From: Rhodospirillaceae bacterium
GTDB lineage: Bacteria > Pseudomonadota > Alphaproteobacteria > UBA8366
Assembly (NCBI GenBank): GCA_002711555.1
Contig: PARQ01000009.1
Span: 186,991-198,707, forward strand
Direction of reading: 5' to 3'
DNA: 11,717 bases
Below, piece by piece: positions 9,046 through 11,717 of this stretch. Numbering within the stretch: the stretch's first letter is position 1; the number at the start of each line of letters is the position of its first letter. Made by a program: the position numbers and the translations under genes. The notes beneath the pieces were generated by a model. The model was not told where the DNA came from. It did no database searches and saw only the letters and a program-made list of their open reading frames with translations.

Positions 9046-9456
9046 ATAAACAAAGTAATTGAGCGACCTCGCGACTGTAACCACCTACGTGAAATCATTC
9101 ACAATTCTCTTGAAAGCAATAAAGCTAACGATTTAGTTACGATTAATCTTGAGGGGAAAACAAGCCTGGCTGACTATATGATTATTGCGTCTGGTACATC
9201 CAGCCGTCACATTAGCGCTATGACTGAGCATTTACGCCGGGACCTTAGGGGCGTTGGCCTCAAGCGAATACGGGTCGAAGGCGACCAGCATTGTGATTGG
9301 GTGTTGGTGGATGCCGGAGACATTATAGTGCATCTTTTTCGACCTGAGGTCAGAGACTTTTACCGGCTCGAACGTTTATGGGATCACACTTTTGACGATC
9401 CAAGCGCGTGTAGCAAAAACACCTCGATCTCCCTCGATAGTAGCCAGACTCATTAA
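9046..9456 (+). CDS. rsfS: Ribosomal silencing factor RsfS, probable non-standard start codon
   Basis: RsfS (Iojap/DUF143) binds L14 on the 50S subunit and blocks joining with 30S in starved cells. The frame encodes the full domain: LREIIHNSLESNKANDLVTI, NLEGKTSLADYMIIASGTSS, then GDQHCDWVLVDAGDIIVHLF and RPEVRDFYRLERLW. The in-frame stop upstream is TAA 9031-9033, and between it and ATG 9178 there is no ATG, GTG or TTG. ATG 9178 would remove 44 residues, including the first conserved strand. AAAGGA (9032-9037) at a good distance suggests ATA 9046 (or ATC 9043, or ATT 9058) as the start; I list ATA. A point change from ATG, or a sequencing error at this base, is the simplest explanation. rlmH starts seven bases after the stop. 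Confidence 0.85.
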   Translation: MNKVIERPRDCNHLREIIHNSLESNKANDLVTINLEGKTSLADYMIIASGTSSRHISAMTEHLRRDLRGVGLKRIRVEGDQHCDWVLVDAGDIIVHLFRPEVRDFYRLERLWDHTFDDPSACSKNTSISLDSSQTH

Positions 9457-9463
9457 ATTTAGC

Positions 9464-9925
9464 ATGCGTATTCTGATAGCTGCCATAGGTCGCTTTCGCG
9501 ATGGCCCTGAATATGATCTTTACCAAAACTACATAAAGCGCTCACGCTGGCCAATAGATCTTCGAGAATTTGAAACGAAAAAAAAATTAACGGTGCCGGC
9601 GCGTAAAAAAATCGAGGAAAGCCTTTTAGTAAAAATAATTCCTAAAGCGGCTGTTGTGGTGGTACTCGATGAAACAGGTATGAATCTTTCAAGTATTTCG
9701 TTAGCGAAAACAATCGGCGCATGGCAAACTGAGGGGCGTTCTACCGTAACCTTTTTAATCGGTGGGCCGGATGGGATCACTGATGCACTCCGGCAACGCG
9801 CAGATCTTTTACTGTCACTTGGTGCTGCTACCTGGCCCCATCTTCTGGTACGCCCATTACTCGCTGAACAACTTTATCGAGCGGAGACTATTCTCACGGG
9901 ACACCCATACCATAGAAGGGGATGA
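9464..9925 (+). CDS. rlmH: 23S rRNA (pseudouridine1915-N3)-methyltransferase
   Basis: RlmH methylates pseudouridine 1915 (E. coli numbering) in helix 69 of 23S rRNA on assembled 70S ribosomes, using S-adenosylmethionine. The 153-residue product shows the SPOUT-fold features: MRILIAAIGRFRDGPEYDLY at the start, VVVVLDETGMNLSS near 63-77, the SAM-knot motif FLIGGPDG at 97-104, and the closing LRPLLAEQLYRA-type helix with GHPYHR at 146-151. Length is close to the usual 155-160. ATG 9464 is seven bases after the rsfS stop and has no clear Shine-Dalgarno, so translational coupling to rsfS is likely. The frame is open upstream to 9392, but that is overlap with rsfS. rsfS-rlmH pairing is common in bacteria. 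Confidence 0.96.
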   Translation: MRILIAAIGRFRDGPEYDLYQNYIKRSRWPIDLREFETKKKLTVPARKKIEESLLVKIIPKAAVVVVLDETGMNLSSISLAKTIGAWQTEGRSTVTFLIGGPDGITDALRQRADLLLSLGAATWPHLLVRPLLAEQLYRAETILTGHPYHRRG

Positions 9926-10003
9926 CTGAAATTCGTTGCTCGAACTTTGAAAGCAGGTAGTTTTAGCCTAAATCATATTTATTACATCCACGAGTAGAAC
10001 AGT

Positions 10004-11560
10004 ATGAATAATAAATCTCAATCTAGACCGGTGGTGCTATGCATATTAGATGGCTGGGGTGAGCGCAAAGAGACTGAAAACAATGCAGTAGCCTTGGCAA
10101 AAACACCCGTGTGGGACCGACTTAAAAAAACTGTGCCAGGTAGCCAGCTTCAAGCCTCAGAACAGTATGTCGGGTTACCTCCCGGTCAGATGGGCAACTC
10201 GGAAGTAGGGCACATGAATCTCGGGGCAGGCCGCGTGGTTACACAGGACCTTCCGCGGATCGACCAAGCAATAGATGATGGCTCCTTACAAGATCATAAA
10301 ATTTTGTCTGATTTGGTGATAAAAACAAAGATGGCAGGGGGGCGTATTCACCTAGCTGGCCTTTTAGGCCCCGGTGGGGTTCATTCACACCAAAAACATA
10401 CAATAGCGTTGGCAAAAATTCTCTTGTCGCAAGGTGCGCTCATCACGCTTCACCTTTTCCTTGACGGTAGAGATACTCCACCCAGAAGTGCAAAAGGTTT
10501 CCTTTTAGATTTACTTGATCAATTGCCTGGGGTGCCGATTGGCACTTTATGTGGCCGCTTCTTTGCGATGGATAGAGATAAACGGTGGGACCGCGTGAAT
10601 AAGGCCTACAATCTTCTAGCCGATGGTGCCGGCGAACATGCGATTGATCCTGTAGATGCAATTGAAAAGTCCTACCTTAAAGACATAACCGATGAATTCC
10701 TGCAACCTGTTGCAATTGGTAATTTTGACGGAATTCACGATGGAGATAGTCTTTTGATGTCAAATTTCCGCGCAGACAGAGCACGTGAAATTTTATCTGC
10801 CCTGCTTGATGACAAATTTGATGGATTTAGAAGAAACCGTATCATCTCATTAACTCAAGCTGTCGGTATGGTTGAGTACTCAGAGACTTTGCAAGCATAT
10901 CAGGAAACACTCTTTCCTCCTCAGCCTCTCAAGAAAGTAATGGGAGAAATTGTGGCAACTGCAAAATTGAAGCAGCTCCGCATAGCGGAGACAGAAAAAT
11001 ACGCGCATGTTACATTCTTCTTCAATGGGGGAGAGGAAGCATGCTTTGATGGAGAGGATCGTATTCTTGTGCCCTCCCCAAAAGTATCAACCTATGATTT
11101 ACAACCGGAAATGTCAGCAGTTCAAGTCACTGATAAGCTAGTAGCAGCAATACAGGACGGTAAATATGACTTCATACTAGTCAATTACGCTAATACTGAT
11201 ATGGTTGGTCATACTGGTATTCTGAAGGCAGCAATAAGCGCAGTTGAAGCCGTAGATGCCTGTGTGGAAAGAGTGGAGGCAGCCGTTAAAAAAGCCGGTG
11301 GAGTATTGGTGGTTACTGCAGATCACGGCAACGTCGAAACCATGCTAAACAATGAAACTGGTGAACCACATACAGCGCATACGTGCAATCCTGTTCGCTG
11401 CCTGCTTGTTGGAGATAATTTAAGCGAAATCCGGCTCGAAAATGGAAAGCTCGCAGACATAGCACCGACAATGTTGGAGTTAATGGGTCTCGGAATTCCC
11501 GCAGAAATGTCCGGAAAATCCCTCTTAAGATCAACTGGCGCCTATGAAACCGCAAGCTAG
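10004..11560 (+). CDS. gpmI: 2,3-bisphosphoglycerate-independent phosphoglycerate mutase
   Basis: GpmI interconverts 3- and 2-phosphoglycerate in glycolysis and gluconeogenesis with two metal ions and a phosphoserine intermediate. The 518-residue length is normal. Visible features are the metal site VLCILDGWG (Asp16), catalytic Ser66 in GQMGNSEVGHMNLGAGR, GPGGVHSHQ (His127), LDGRDTPP (Asp154, Arg156), GRFFAMDRDKRW, and SNFRADRARE. Then come VNYANTDMVGHTG (Asp399, His403), TADHGN (Asp440, His441) and HTAH (His459). These are the alkaline-phosphatase-superfamily residues expected of the enzyme. No strong Shine-Dalgarno precedes ATG 10004; the 78-base gap after rlmH shows no obvious terminator. 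The 3' end overlaps the next gene by 17 bases. Confidence 0.97.
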   Translation: MNNKSQSRPVVLCILDGWGERKETENNAVALAKTPVWDRLKKTVPGSQLQASEQYVGLPPGQMGNSEVGHMNLGAGRVVTQDLPRIDQAIDDGSLQDHKILSDLVIKTKMAGGRIHLAGLLGPGGVHSHQKHTIALAKILLSQGALITLHLFLDGRDTPPRSAKGFLLDLLDQLPGVPIGTLCGRFFAMDRDKRWDRVNKAYNLLADGAGEHAIDPVDAIEKSYLKDITDEFLQPVAIGNFDGIHDGDSLLMSNFRADRAREILSALLDDKFDGFRRNRIISLTQAVGMVEYSETLQAYQETLFPPQPLKKVMGEIVATAKLKQLRIAETEKYAHVTFFFNGGEEACFDGEDRILVPSPKVSTYDLQPEMSAVQVTDKLVAAIQDGKYDFILVNYANTDMVGHTGILKAAISAVEAVDACVERVEAAVKKAGGVLVVTADHGNVETMLNNETGEPHTAHTCNPVRCLLVGDNLSEIRLENGKLADIAPTMLELMGLGIPAEMSGKSLLRSTGAYETAS

Positions 11561-11717
11561 AAATCAAATAACTCTGCTATTGTCAACTGCTATAATTTGT
11601 TTTGTGGTATCCACGGGGGTGTCAAGCGTCTGGGCCCAAGAACCGCGCGTCCTAAAAAAAATCGAAGGAGAACTTGCATCCGACCAAGCTCGTCAGCGCG
11701 AACTTGAACAACGGTCC
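11544..11717 (+). CDS. EnvC-like murein hydrolase activator, N-terminal part, cut by window edge
   Basis: ATG 11544 lies inside the end of gpmI (17-base overlap, different frame) and the frame is open for 58 codons to the window edge. The start MKPQARNQITLLLSTAIICF followed by VVSTGVSSVWA is a Sec signal peptide with a probable cleavage after VWA. A charged, Glu/Gln/Arg-rich stretch follows (LKKIEGELASDQARQRELEQ), which looks like the start of a long coiled coil. In alphaproteobacteria the gene after gpmI is usually an EnvC/M23-domain protein that activates cell-wall amidases at division, and the sequence fits. The M23 (LytM) domain lies beyond the edge, so the call rests on the signal peptide, coiled coil and position. 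Confidence 0.7.
   Translation, partial: MKPQARNQITLLLSTAIICFVVSTGVSSVWAQEPRVLKKIEGELASDQARQRELEQRS

Overview
The window looks like chromosomal DNA of a moderately AT-rich alphaproteobacterium, most likely a free-living Rhodospirillales- or SAR116-type lineage. This rests on gene order (rplU-rpmA-obgE-proB-proA-nadD-rsfS-rlmH-gpmI-envC, an alphaproteobacterial arrangement) and on protein style (for example NadD with GGSFNPAHRGH and VWWLVTPQNPLK). The lineage is inferred by eye; no search was run.

Left third (1 to about 3650), accessory and mostly minus strand. It holds the N-terminal part of a CaiB/BaiF-type CoA-transferase cut by the window edge. Next come a decayed formylglycine-generating-enzyme-like (SUMF1) pseudogene and tRNA-Ser(CGA) on the minus strand. 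These are followed by a short VOC-fold protein (+), an unrecognised 55-residue protein with a good ribosome site (+), an unrecognised 89-residue protein with a clear promoter and AGGAGG (-), and an alpha/beta-hydrolase lipoprotein (-) divergent from rplU. Coding density is low here and there are several stretches with no recognisable gene.

Right two thirds (about 3700 to 11717), a conserved housekeeping block, all plus strand. A sigma70-like promoter precedes rplU-rpmA (ribosomal proteins L21 and L27), which end at a strong intrinsic terminator. Then follow obgE (ribosome-assembly GTPase), proB and proA (first two steps of proline synthesis, proB overlapping obgE by ATGA), nadD (NAD synthesis), rsfS (ribosome silencing factor), rlmH (23S rRNA pseudouridine methyltransferase), gpmI (cofactor-independent phosphoglycerate mutase) and the start of an EnvC-like murein hydrolase activator. 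The common themes are ribosome maturation, NAD and proline supply, glycolysis and cell-wall remodelling.

I found no CRISPR array, insertion sequence, prophage, defence or biosynthetic system, and nothing I would call a new system. The points most worth a second look are: rsfS has no ATG, GTG or TTG start able to give the full conserved domain, and seems to use ATA, ATC or ATT behind AAAGGA; the FGE-like gene is visibly decayed beside tRNA-Ser; L21 carries a 55-residue lysine-rich tail; and there are two small unrecognised genes with good translation signals.
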